NCBI GenBank assembly: GCA_035516895.1
Contig: DATIZY010000281.1
Span: 1 to 29,789 of the forward strand
Source: Gp7-AA10 sp035516895
GTDB lineage: Bacteria; Acidobacteriota; Thermoanaerobaculia; Gp7-AA8
Reading direction: 5' to 3'
DNA length: 29,789 bases
Positions 14,669-23,115 of this stretch are shown piece by piece. Under the pieces are notes generated by a model that was given only the letters and a program-made list of their open reading frames with translations, did no database searches and was not told the origin of the DNA. The position numbers and the translations under genes are program-made. Each line of letters begins with the position of its first letter. Positions within the stretch are counted from its first letter, which is position 1.

Positions 14669-15559
14669 TTATTCGTTCTCGGACTTCGGCAGCGTGCCGG
14701 TGTATCGGAAGGGGAGGCGCTTGGTCAGGACGGCCACCGCCAGCTCCTTCTGCGCCTTCGAGGCGACCTCGGCGATTCCGTTGCGGACCTCCTCCTCTTT
14801 GAGCCGTTCCCGGATGACCGGCGCGGCCGTCTGGAGGTCGATGACTCCCGGTTCGCGGCGCTCATCCACTTTGAAAATGTGGAAGCTCGAATCTGTTCGT
14901 ATCACGCTGCTGACGGTTCCGGGTTTCAGGGCGAAGATCTCGTCCTCGAACATTTTCGGGAGCTCGCCGCGGGCCACGAAGCCGATCTCGCCGCCTTTCT
15001 TGGCGTTCGGCGCGAGCGAGTACTGGCTCGAGAGGTTCTCGAACGACTCGCCTTTTTTCAGCCGCTGTTCGATCTGGTCAGCAAGGTCTTCGTCGTGGAC
15101 GAGGATCTGCCGCACGTGGACTTCCTCGCCGCTGTGGAACTCGTTCGCGTGCTGGTCGTAATAGGCGCGCACGGCGATGTCGGTCGGCGGCGGAACATCG
15201 GCCGCGAGATCGCCGATCAGCTTCTGCCGGCGCATGTCGTCGCGCTTCTCGATCACCGTCGATCCGGGATCGTTGCGAACCGCGGACGCGATCTGCTCGG
15301 CGGGAATCTCGACGCCGTGTGCGGACGCGTATTCGGAAAGGATGATCTCCTCGACATACTGATCGAGCACCGCGCTCGCCACCTCCGGGCCCATCTGCGC
15401 GAGATCGGTGCCGGTGTTCCGCTCGAGGTAGCGTTTGAAATCTCCGAGCGTGATCAGCCGCTCTCCCACGCGCGCGATCACGTCCGCTGGGATCGACGGT
15501 TTGCGGTGACACGCGGCGATGACGACACACGCAAGCGTGATGGAGAGCAGTCGGCGCAA
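14669..15559 (-). CDS. Parvulin-type peptidyl-prolyl isomerase lipoprotein (PrsA/PpiC-like)
   Basis: A 296-residue lipoprotein. The signal ends in a lipobox (VIAAC, Cys at residue 17), so it should be anchored by lipid. A parvulin domain spans residues about 145-235 (VHVRQILVHDEDLADQIEQR, FENLSSQYSLAPNAKKGGEIGF, FHIFKVDER). The N-terminal helical region (VIARVGERLITLGDFKRYLE) is like SurA/PrsA. The start is TTG at 15559; no ATG is available in the frame before an upstream stop. It forms a tandem foldase pair with the next gene and lies downstream of mfd, a grouping I have seen in other deep-branching phyla. The 5' flank contains a TGTAGGGC-related repeat. Confidence 0.9.
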   Translation of the reverse strand: MRRLLSITLACVVIAACHRKPSIPADVIARVGERLITLGDFKRYLERNTGTDLAQMGPEVASAVLDQYVEEIILSEYASAHGVEIPAEQIASAVRNDPGSTVIEKRDDMRRQKLIGDLAADVPPPTDIAVRAYYDQHANEFHSGEEVHVRQILVHDEDLADQIEQRLKKGESFENLSSQYSLAPNAKKGGEIGFVARGELPKMFEDEIFALKPGTVSSVIRTDSSFHIFKVDERREPGVIDLQTAAPVIRERLKEEEVRNGIAEVASKAQKELAVAVLTKRLPFRYTGTLPKSENE

Positions 15560-15623
15560 GGACTTGACGAGTGTAGCATCCGCCGAACGCCCCGCTTTGT
15601 CTCCGTCGCATCAAAGAAGTTCG

Positions 15624-15650
15624 CAGGGCACGGCTGCGCCGCGCCGAACT
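15624..15650. repeat. TGTAGGGC-related element, diverged copy
   Basis: CAGGGCACGGCTGCGCCG matches the 12091 copy at nearly all positions but has CA in place of the TGTA end. It lies between mfd and the PPIase lipoprotein gene. Confidence 0.5.
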
Positions 15651-15694
15651 CCGGGGTCGAGCGCAGCTCGAGCACCCCTCCCGGCTTCCGGCGC

Positions 15695-18600
15695 TCACGC
15701 CGCGATCCGCTGCAGCAGGTCATCGATCGCGTCGATGACCTGCCGGCCGTGCGCTTTGATCGGGAATGACAGCACACCGTTCGGCGTAAAGCGCACCTGC
15801 GGGTTCTCGGCGATCAGCTGCATCAGTTTGTTGGGATCGACCTTCGCCTTTTCGGTCAGCTTCATCACGCCGAGCGCGCCCTGGCGCGTGATCGACACGA
15901 CTCCGATCTGCTGGGCGCGCTGCTTCACGCGCACGAAGTGCAGCAGGTTCTCGACGTTCGCCGGCACCGCGCCGAAGCGGTCGCGCATCTCGTTGCGGAT
16001 CTGCTCGAGGCGATCGTCGGTCGTCGCGGCGGCGATCTTTTTGTAGAACATCATGCGCACGTTCTCGTCGCCGATGTAGTCGTGCGGGATGTAGATGTCG
16101 ACGCCGAGGTTCATCGACGTCTCGACTTCCTCTTCGACCACTTCGCCTTTAAGCTCGCGAATCGTCTCCTCGAGCAGCTTCGTGTACATCTCGAATCCGA
16201 CGGCGGCGATCTGCCCCGACTGCTCGCCGCCGAGGATGTTGCCGGAGCCGCGGATCTCGAGATCTTTTGCGGCGATGCGGAAGCCGGCGCCGAGGTCGGC
16301 GAACTCCTGAATGGCGCCGAGGCGTTTGCGTGCGTCGCTGGTGAGGATTTTGTCGCTGGGAACGAGGAGGTAGCAGAACGCGAGGCGGTCGCTGCGTCCG
16401 ACGCGTCCCCGCAACTGGTAGAGCTGGGAGAGGCCGAAACGCTCGGCGTGATTAATGAGCATGGTATTACATGCTGGTATATCTATACCATTCTCGATGA
16501 TCGTCGTGGCGAGCAGCACGTCGTACTCGCGATTGATGAACGCGAGCATCGCGCGCTCGAGCTCCCGCTCGTCCATCTGGCCGTGGCCGGCGATCACCTT
16601 CAGACCCGGCACGATCTTCTCGAGGTACTCCTTCATGGCGTAGATCGATTCGACGCGGTTGTGAACGAAGAAGACCTGCCCGCCGCGGCCGCATTCGAAT
16701 TCGATCGCCTCGCGGATGAAGTCGTCGTGGAATGGAACGACCGCGGTTTGAATCGCGAGGCGGTCCTTCGGCGGCGTCTCGATCACCGAAATGTCGCGGA
16801 TGCCGATGAGCGACATGTGCAGCGTGCGCGGGATCGGCGTGGCCGACATCGACAGCACGTCGACGGCTTTCTTGAGCTGCTTGAGCCGCTCTTTCTGGGC
16901 GACGCCGAATCGCTGCTCTTCGTCGATGACGAGCAGGCCGAGGTCTTTGAAGTCGATGTCTTTGGAGAGGAGGCGGTGCGTGCCGATGATGACGTCGATC
17001 TCGCCCGTCGCGATCTTCTTCGTGATCTCTTTCTGCTCTTTGGGCGAGTAGTAGCGCGTGAGCAGCTCGATCGTCACCGGAAACGACGCGAAGCGGCGCA
17101 GAAACGTGCGGTAGTGCTGGTAGGCGAGGATGGTCGTCGGCGCGAGCATCGCCACCTGTTTGCCGTCCATCACCGCTTTGAACGCGGCGCGCATCGCCAC
17201 TTCGGTTTTGCCGTATCCGACGTCGCCGCAGAGCAGCCGGTCCATCGGCTTGCGCGATTCCATGTCGTGTTTCACATCGTCAATCGCCGCTCCCTGATCC
17301 TCGGTCTCTTCGAATTCGAACGCGTCTTCGAACTCGAACTGCCACGGCGAGTCCTTCGAGAACGCGTGGCCCTGCACCATCTGCCGCGTCGCGTAGAGCT
17401 TGAGCAGCTCGTCCGCCATGTCGCGCATCGCTTTCTTGACCGACGCCTTGGTGCGCGCCCACGTCGTCCCGCCTAACTTGTCGAGCTTCGGCTGTGTGTC
17501 GGCGCCGCCCGAGTACTTCTGAATGAGATTGAGGTTCTCCATCGGCATCAGCAGCTTGCCGCCGCCGGAGTATTCGATCTCCATCACTTCGCGCTCGGTG
17601 TCGCCGAATGGAATGCGCTGCAGGCCGTGGAAGCGGCCGACGCCGTGGTCGACGTGGACGATGTAGTCGCCGACTTTGAGATCGCGAAGATCGGTGGCGA
17701 ATGCGTCGGCGGTGCGTTTGCGTCCGCCGATGCGCGTCGACGTCGGCGGCTCGAAGAGGTCCCACTCCGACCAGGCGATGAGGCCGATCTCTTCGAATTC
17801 GAATCCGCGCGGCAGGGCGCCCGGCGTGATCTCCAGCGCGAAATCGAACTCCTTCATCAGCCGCTCGATTTTTTCCGCGCCTCCTTTCGTCGCGGTGAAA
17901 AAAATCTGACGGCGGTCGTGCGTCTTCTTCACATCGGCGGCGAATTCGCTGAGCCGGTTCTGGTAGCGGTCGACCTGCGGCGCGTGAAACGGAAGCGCGG
18001 ACGCGAGTTCGCCGATGTGCACCTGACTCATCGAGAGCCGCGCCGCGCTGAGGAAGTTGAACACCTCGGGACCGGGCGTCGTCACGCTCTCCGGCGGATA
18101 GACTGCGCGGCCTTTCGCGGCCGCCGATTCGTATTCGGTGCGCAGCAGTGCTTCGAACTTCGCGACGTTCGTGGTGATCTGATCGGGCTCGATCGCCGCG
18201 ACGTCCCATTCACGAATCGCCTCTGCGAACGAGATCGTATTGGCGGCCACAGCGGCGTAGTTCTCGATGCCCGGAAACGTGCCGTGCTCGTTGAGGCGAT
18301 CGATTTTTTCGGCGACGTCGCGTTTGAAAAGCGGATCCATGAAATCGAGCGACAGCCGCCGGGCCAGCGCGCTGCGCGTCTCGCGAGTCATCGCGAACTG
18401 CCGCATCGGCAGGATCGTCGCGGATTCGATCGCATCATCGGAGCGCTGCGTCTCGACGTCGAATTTGCGGAGCGACTCGATCGTGTCGCCGAACAGCTCG
18501 ACGCGGACCGGCTCGCTCAGGTTCGGGGGAAAGACGTCGAGGATGCCGCCGCGAAAGGCGAACTCGCCCGCTTCGCCGACGAGATCGGTGCGCACGAAGC

Positions 18601-19087
18601 CGTTCTCGACGAGCGTCTGCATCGTCGCACGCGTATCGATGTCGGCGCCGCGCTGCAGGCGGACGACGCGGTTCGCAAAATCCTCGGACCGCGGCACGCG
18701 TGCGAAGAGCGCGCGGACGGGAACGATGAGCAGATCGAGCTCGCCGGCGATGAGGGATCCGAGCGCGCGGATTTCTTCACGGACGACGCCGAGGGAAGGG
18801 GAGAGCTCCTGATAGGGGGAAAGCGACGGGCTCGGATACGTCGACACACAATGCGGATCGCGATGAAAGAGGCGCAGCGCGGCTTCGAAGTCGTCGAGCG
18901 CCGCGTCGCCGGGGACGATCACCGCGACGCGCTTGCGCGTGGCGTCCTGCAACGTCGCGAGGACGAGCGCGCGCGCTTCCACCGCGAGGCCCGTCGCGTC
19001 GAGGCGCTCGTTGAGAAGGCGCTGGAATTGCGGAGTGCGCGCGAGATCGGTTCTCAGCTGCGCGATGAGCGAATCGTTCCGGGTCAA
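15695..19087 (-). CDS. mfd: Transcription-repair coupling factor Mfd
   Basis: A 1130-residue translocase, the normal Mfd length. The N-terminal UvrB-like region begins near residue 45 (RVAVIVPGDAALDDFEAAL). A CarD-like RNA-polymerase-interacting domain spans residues about 475-535 (LKVGDYIVHVDHGVGRFHG). The ATPase has Walker A GDVGYGKT near residue 620 and the DEEQRFGV box near 723. SATPIPRTLHMSL, the TIIENGIDIP region and QLYQLRGRVGR follow; a TRCF C-terminal domain ends the protein. Mfd displaces RNA polymerase stalled at DNA damage and recruits UvrA. The start appears to be TTG at 19087, with no Shine-Dalgarno; a large palindromic repeat begins 6 bases upstream. Codons at 16450-16500 are unusually AT-rich. 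It probably heads the foldase-sirtuin-radC run. Confidence 0.97.
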   Translation of the reverse strand: MTRNDSLIAQLRTDLARTPQFQRLLNERLDATGLAVEARALVLATLQDATRKRVAVIVPGDAALDDFEAALRLFHRDPHCVSTYPSPSLSPYQELSPSLGVVREEIRALGSLIAGELDLLIVPVRALFARVPRSEDFANRVVRLQRGADIDTRATMQTLVENGFVRTDLVGEAGEFAFRGGILDVFPPNLSEPVRVELFGDTIESLRKFDVETQRSDDAIESATILPMRQFAMTRETRSALARRLSLDFMDPLFKRDVAEKIDRLNEHGTFPGIENYAAVAANTISFAEAIREWDVAAIEPDQITTNVAKFEALLRTEYESAAAKGRAVYPPESVTTPGPEVFNFLSAARLSMSQVHIGELASALPFHAPQVDRYQNRLSEFAADVKKTHDRRQIFFTATKGGAEKIERLMKEFDFALEITPGALPRGFEFEEIGLIAWSEWDLFEPPTSTRIGGRKRTADAFATDLRDLKVGDYIVHVDHGVGRFHGLQRIPFGDTEREVMEIEYSGGGKLLMPMENLNLIQKYSGGADTQPKLDKLGGTTWARTKASVKKAMRDMADELLKLYATRQMVQGHAFSKDSPWQFEFEDAFEFEETEDQGAAIDDVKHDMESRKPMDRLLCGDVGYGKTEVAMRAAFKAVMDGKQVAMLAPTTILAYQHYRTFLRRFASFPVTIELLTRYYSPKEQKEITKKIATGEIDVIIGTHRLLSKDIDFKDLGLLVIDEEQRFGVAQKERLKQLKKAVDVLSMSATPIPRTLHMSLIGIRDISVIETPPKDRLAIQTAVVPFHDDFIREAIEFECGRGGQVFFVHNRVESIYAMKEYLEKIVPGLKVIAGHGQMDERELERAMLAFINREYDVLLATTIIENGIDIPACNTMLINHAERFGLSQLYQLRGRVGRSDRLAFCYLLVPSDKILTSDARKRLGAIQEFADLGAGFRIAAKDLEIRGSGNILGGEQSGQIAAVGFEMYTKLLEETIRELKGEVVEEEVETSMNLGVDIYIPHDYIGDENVRMMFYKKIAAATTDDRLEQIRNEMRDRFGAVPANVENLLHFVRVKQRAQQIGVVSITRQGALGVMKLTEKAKVDPNKLMQLIAENPQVRFTPNGVLSFPIKAHGRQVIDAIDDLLQRIAA

Positions 19088-19093
19088 CAGTCT

Positions 19094-19205
19094 ATCCTGA
19101 GCGAAGCGAAGGATCTCCGGCGCGGCCGCGACGAACGTGCAAGCACAAAAAGCGGCGGCGTCGCCGCGCCACCGGAGATGCTTCGCCGTCTTCGCGGCTC
19201 AGCAT
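19094..19205. repeat. Palindromic intergenic repeat (CCTGAGCGAAGCGAAGGAT type)
   Basis: The left arm ATCCTGAGCGAAGCGAAGGA continues to CTCCGG (19094-19120). It pairs imperfectly with a right arm CCGGAGATGCTTCGCC... ending CTCAGCAT (19172-19205). An inner hairpin GCGGCG-gcgt-CGCCGC lies at 19152-19167. It fills the gap between the VWFA gene and mfd. I recognise this core as a widespread intergenic repeat in bacterial genomes. A second, broken copy is at 24084-24135. Confidence 0.7.
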
Positions 19206-19215
19206 AAACTGAAAT

Positions 19216-20607
19216 CTACGGCGCGAAGTAACCGTGAATCGTCCGCGCGGTCAGCTTCGGCGACTTCAACATCACGTTCACCTTGCGCCATTCGTTGTGT
19301 TTCACGAGATCGCTGATCTGGTAGAGGATCGCGTACTGCGCGCGCAGTTCCTTCTCGATGTCGCCGTACTTCGCCTGCAGGTTCTCGGCGGATGCGGTGA
19401 CGAGGAACCCGCCGGTCTGGCCGGCGAGGTAGTTCATGCGGTCGGTGTCCTGCTGCTCGGCGGCGGCGCCGCTGTCGTAGGCAATGAAGTAGAGCGGAAT
19501 GCCGGCTTCCTTCGTCAAGCGATCCAGCTCGTCGAATGTGGTGAACGACGAATTGTCGCCGCCGTCGCTGAGGACGACGATCGCTTTGCGGTCGCCCTCG
19601 CCGCGCAGCTCGCTGATCGCGCTCCTGATCGCGTCGTAGAGCGCCGTCTGGCCGGATGCCTGGATGCCGGCGATCGCTTTTCGGATCTCGGCGCGATCGC
19701 TCGTCAGTGCGATCTCCCGCCGCGGCACGCCGCGAACCGAAAACACCGCGCAGCGGTCGCCCGTCTTGAGCGTGTGACTGACGAACGCCAGCGCGGCTTT
19801 CGTCGCGTCTTCCATCGATTCGTTCATGCTCGAGGAGGCGTCGATGAGCAGGGCGATCGAGATCGGCTGATCGAAGGCTTTGCTGAACTCGAGGATCTTC
19901 CCTTCCGTTCCGTTGTCGATGATGCGGAAGAGCGAACGGTCGACGTCGTCGCGCGCGTTGCCGTTGCGATCGACGACCGAGACGTACAGCGGCACGGTAC
20001 GGACCTCGAGCGATTCGGCGTGAACGTCGCCGGTCGCGGACCAGAAGTCCGCCGCCTCGTCGCCCGACTTCGTTTTCGCGGTCACCTGCACGAACTGCGT
20101 CTGGAACGCATCGGCCGGAATCGTGAATCGATACGGCGCTTCGGTCAGCGAGGCGATGACGCTGCCGTTGTTCCAGAACTCGACCTTCTGCACCCGATCG
20201 TCCGGCGGCGCGGTCACGTCCGCTTCGAACACGCGGTTCGCGAGATCGTCCGGCTTCACTTTCACCGTCAAAGGGAGGTAGCCGCGATTGATCGTTTCCG
20301 ACCATTCGATCTTTTTCGCGGCGTTGTCGTGCGCGATCACCGTGATCTTGTGCTCGATCGGATTCGCGCCGAAGTCGACGGTGACGTGATATGGCGAGCG
20401 CAGCCCGGTGGCGAGATTCTGGCCGTCGACAACGACCGTGACGATCGCGTCGTCGAAGCCGGGATCGACCGTGAGGTCGACGACTCCTTTGATGTCGTCT
20501 TGCGGTTTCGTGTCGCGCGAGAGGACGAGCTGGGTTGTGCCGGCAACTGTTCCAGATGCGAAGAAGAAGAGGAGGATGAAACTACGAAGAACTTGAGGCG
20601 CCCTCAT
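19216..20607 (-). CDS. Secreted VWFA-domain protein (acidobacterial type)
   Basis: A 463-residue protein with a signal peptide (LRSFILLFFFASGTVAG). Residues about 30-240 form two Ig-like modules (VDLTVDPGFDDAIVTVVVDG; VTAPPDDRVQKVEFWNNGS). A von Willebrand factor A domain covers residues about 248-425. Its MIDAS metal site is complete: D256, S258 and S260 in DASSSMNES, T321 in GQTALYDAI, D348 in LSDGGDN. The tail (ELRAQYAILYQISDL, WRKVNVML) matches the acidobacterial VWFA family known from TIGR03436. A role in metal-dependent binding at the cell surface or periplasm is likely; the ligand is unknown. The ATG at 20607 overlaps the end of the lytic transglycosylase gene by 26 bases, and GGCGGA precedes it. 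Confidence 0.9.
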   Translation of the reverse strand: MRAPQVLRSFILLFFFASGTVAGTTQLVLSRDTKPQDDIKGVVDLTVDPGFDDAIVTVVVDGQNLATGLRSPYHVTVDFGANPIEHKITVIAHDNAAKKIEWSETINRGYLPLTVKVKPDDLANRVFEADVTAPPDDRVQKVEFWNNGSVIASLTEAPYRFTIPADAFQTQFVQVTAKTKSGDEAADFWSATGDVHAESLEVRTVPLYVSVVDRNGNARDDVDRSLFRIIDNGTEGKILEFSKAFDQPISIALLIDASSSMNESMEDATKAALAFVSHTLKTGDRCAVFSVRGVPRREIALTSDRAEIRKAIAGIQASGQTALYDAIRSAISELRGEGDRKAIVVLSDGGDNSSFTTFDELDRLTKEAGIPLYFIAYDSGAAAEQQDTDRMNYLAGQTGGFLVTASAENLQAKYGDIEKELRAQYAILYQISDLVKHNEWRKVNVMLKSPKLTARTIHGYFAP

Positions 20608-22606
20608 ATATCCGCCGATATTCGAAACGGTTCCGTGTCACGCTCTTGACGTAGAGACGCGTCTCGCCGTACGGAATCATTTCTACGAATAAATCAATGT
20701 CATCGGTCGGCGTTTGAGCAAGCCATTTGCCAACTGCCTCTTCTCCACCATTGTAGGCCGCGATCGCGAGGACGGCCGTACCGTGCATCACGTCGAGTTT
20801 CTGCGAATACTCCGCGACGCCGACGGCGATGTTCGTCGCGGGATCGAACAGATCCTGTCGCGTCGGCGCAGGAAGGCCGGCCGCCGCGGCGATGGCGCCG
20901 GCCTCCTGCGGCATGATCTGCATCACGCCGACGGCGCCGGCATTCGACACGCTGGTGTTCTCGAATCCGCTTTCCTGGCGAATGATCGAGGCGACGAGAT
21001 ACGGATCGATGTTGCGCCGCTCCGCCTCGCTTCGAATCGTGTCCCAGTCCTTCAGCGGAAAAAGGATCTCCCAGAAGCGGTGCGGAACGCCGCTGCCGCC
21101 GTGCCGGATGAACACGCCGAAGCGGCGCTGCAGGACGCCGATCGCCTTGAACGGCTCGCCGCCGCGCGAGTAGAGATCGGCGAGGCGGAAGGCGAGACCA
21201 TCGTTGTCCGGATGCGCGGCGGCGATCGTTTTCATCTCCGCTGCGGCGTCGCGCGCGAGGCCGAGCAGGGCGAGCTCGCGCACCGAATCGAGCCGCGGTT
21301 CGCTCAGCGCCGCGACCTGCCCGTCGACGTCCGGAAAGACGTTTCCGTTGACGATCTCGTTCGGCGCGACGCCCGGAAGCTTCAGAATCTCTCGTGCGCG
21401 GTAGCTATAGTAGCTATAAGGATAGCTGGCGATGAGCTCGTCGAGTGCCGCATCGCGCTTTGCGGTGTCCTTCCGTTTCTCGTAGATCTTTGCCGACCAG
21501 AAGAGTGCGTTCGTGCGGTAATCGCCGTCGGGAAAGTCGTGCAGATAGCGATCGAACGTGCGGAGCGCGTCGCGATCGCGATGTGCGAGGATCTGCGTGA
21601 AGCCGAGCGTCCAGAGCGTTTCGCCTTCCGATCCGGGCCCGCCCGCTTTGACTGCTTTCTGCAAATTGTCGACGGCCTTCGCGTACTTCGGTCTGTCCGC
21701 CGTGTAGTACTTCGCGCGGAGGATCTTCGCTTCGACCGCTTGCGGACTGCGCCGGAATTTTTTTTCGATGTGCAGCAGATCGGAGAGAAAGAGCTTCGGC
21801 TCGTCATCGCGCCACGCCGCACGAGCGCGCAGCAGAATCATCGACGGCTCGGTGAGCTTCTTCTTTTTCGTCTCGCGCAGGATGTCGTCGTAGTGGCGGG
21901 AGTTGAACCAGGCGTGCAAACGAAAATCGCGGTATTCGTTCGAGGAGACCGCTTTCGGATCGCGTTTGGCGATGCGATCGAGAAGATCGAGCGCCTCATC
22001 GTAGTGGTCCGACCCGGCGAGCCGCCGCGCGAGCGCGATCGCGTCGCCGACGGACAGCGCATCGAGCGGCGACGGATCCGCTTTGCTCACCGCTGCATAC
22101 ATCCCCTCGGTGAAACGTCCTTGCGGGTAATCGCTGAGCAGCCGCATGCGGACGGACGTCGCCGAATCGGCGCGGCCCGCAGTGTCGAGCGCCGTCGCGA
22201 GCGCGACGAACTCCGGCTCGCTCAGCTCATCGATCGGCAGTGCGAGGGCGTCTTTCAACGAGTTGTCGGTCGCGGCCTGATCGCCGGCTGCCGCGTACAG
22301 CCCCGGCAGACGAATGCGCGCGATCGTCGCGGCCGAAGTCGACGGCGCGTCGGTCAAAATCCGATTGGCCTGTGCGATCGGATCGGCATTCAGGTCGATG
22401 AGCCGCAGGCGCAGCCACGGTGCGACCTCCGGATCGATGTCCGCGACGCACGTCAGAGTCGCGACGGCGTCGTCGCGGCGGTTCTGTTCGATGTCAGAGA
22501 GGCCGAGGCGGGTGAGCGCGCGGCGGTCCTCGATGGTGGCGGTCGATTGGCTGCCGCAGTTTGCGGCGGGTGCTGCGGCGAGCCAGAGCGCGAAGAGCAG
22601 CGTCAT
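20582..22606 (-). CDS. Soluble lytic murein transglycosylase with TPR-like superhelix
   Basis: A 674-residue protein, the size and plan of Slt70. A signal peptide (MTLLFALWLAAAPAANC; the Cys at residue 17 could alternatively be lipidated) precedes a long alpha-helical repeat region, residues about 25-500. The catalytic SLT domain is at about 525-650. The catalytic glutamate is E545 in SIIRQESGFE, followed by SNAGAVGVMQIMP and AYNGG, all diagnostic. It cleaves peptidoglycan to 1,6-anhydromuropeptides. The ATG at 22606 overlaps the GNAT stop (ATGA); 32 upstream in-frame residues belong to the other gene. It overlaps the VWFA gene at the other end, so the three genes are an operon. The AYNGG region (20670-20765) uses unusually AT-rich codons. 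Confidence 0.94.
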   Translation of the reverse strand: MTLLFALWLAAAPAANCGSQSTATIEDRRALTRLGLSDIEQNRRDDAVATLTCVADIDPEVAPWLRLRLIDLNADPIAQANRILTDAPSTSAATIARIRLPGLYAAAGDQAATDNSLKDALALPIDELSEPEFVALATALDTAGRADSATSVRMRLLSDYPQGRFTEGMYAAVSKADPSPLDALSVGDAIALARRLAGSDHYDEALDLLDRIAKRDPKAVSSNEYRDFRLHAWFNSRHYDDILRETKKKKLTEPSMILLRARAAWRDDEPKLFLSDLLHIEKKFRRSPQAVEAKILRAKYYTADRPKYAKAVDNLQKAVKAGGPGSEGETLWTLGFTQILAHRDRDALRTFDRYLHDFPDGDYRTNALFWSAKIYEKRKDTAKRDAALDELIASYPYSYYSYRAREILKLPGVAPNEIVNGNVFPDVDGQVAALSEPRLDSVRELALLGLARDAAAEMKTIAAAHPDNDGLAFRLADLYSRGGEPFKAIGVLQRRFGVFIRHGGSGVPHRFWEILFPLKDWDTIRSEAERRNIDPYLVASIIRQESGFENTSVSNAGAVGVMQIMPQEAGAIAAAAGLPAPTRQDLFDPATNIAVGVAEYSQKLDVMHGTAVLAIAAYNGGEEAVGKWLAQTPTDDIDLFVEMIPYGETRLYVKSVTRNRFEYRRIYEGASSSS

Positions 22607-22980
22607 CGCGCGACTTTCTTGATCATTCGTTGTCCCTCTTCCACGAAGCCGACGCGGCGAAGAAACTCGCGCGAGTCGCCGGCCGGGTCTGCAATCAGCC
22701 AATCGCGTTCCATCTTTTCGGCGAATGCCTCGAGCTCACTCAGCATCACGCGGCCGATACGCTTCCGCCGCAGCTCGCGGTCGACGAGAAGATCGTCGAT
22801 GCGGATCGAATCGGGCTCGCTGAAGCTGATGGCCATCACCGCCACGAGCCGGCCGAGGAGCTTGCCGATCAAACCGCATGCGGGGGCCGCATCGCGCGTT
22901 GCATTGGACGCAAAGAAGTCGCGGATGTTCGCAGCGTCCCCCGCTTCAATCGCCCTGACGAACAGCTTCTGGCCCCTCAT
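22603..22980 (-). CDS. GNAT family N-acetyltransferase
   Basis: A 125-residue single-domain acetyltransferase. The acetyl-CoA motif A is visible as DDLLVDRELRRKRIGRVMLSELEAFAE, with the RxxGxG-like R..RIG turn. The motif-B end DSREFLRRVGFVEEGQRM (the xxFYxxxGF pattern) follows. The substrate is unknown. It is the first gene of the GNAT-transglycosylase-VWFA run, with an ATGA overlap to the next gene. The ATG at 22980 has only a weak Shine-Dalgarno (TTAGAG). The intergenic region upstream is AT-rich and shared with the divergent recombinase gene; I see no convincing minus-strand promoter in it. Confidence 0.85.
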   Translation of the reverse strand: MRGQKLFVRAIEAGDAANIRDFFASNATRDAAPACGLIGKLLGRLVAVMAISFSEPDSIRIDDLLVDRELRRKRIGRVMLSELEAFAEKMERDWLIADPAGDSREFLRRVGFVEEGQRMIKKVAR

Positions 22981-23034
22981 CTCTAAGAGTTATTGTGTCA
23001 TGCTCTTACAGCATAGTGCTCGGACAAATAATTC

Positions 23035-23062
23035 TTGACAAAGCACCGGACGCAAATACACT
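23035..23062 (+). promoter_or_regulatory. Sigma70-type promoter of the tyrosine recombinase gene
   Basis: A perfect -35 TTGACA (23035-23040), a 16-base spacer and TACACT (23057-23062). The region just upstream, 22984-23034, is AT-rich and contains TAAGAG...CTCTTA and ATGC...GCAT inverted repeats, possible regulator sites for either divergent gene. Confidence 0.6.
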
Positions 23063-23115
23063 TCGACGTCAGACCCCCCTCACACTAAAGCGAGAGAGAG
23101 CTGAGAGTGAACACG

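Noticed and set aside
13841..15769. 642-codon plus-strand frame across the two foldase genes
   Set aside because: A GC-rich shadow frame. Both foldases on the minus strand have signals and domains, and this one has none.
15938..19207. Two plus-strand frames of about 510-530 codons opposite mfd
   Set aside because: Shadows of mfd, whose motifs are intact across the whole span.
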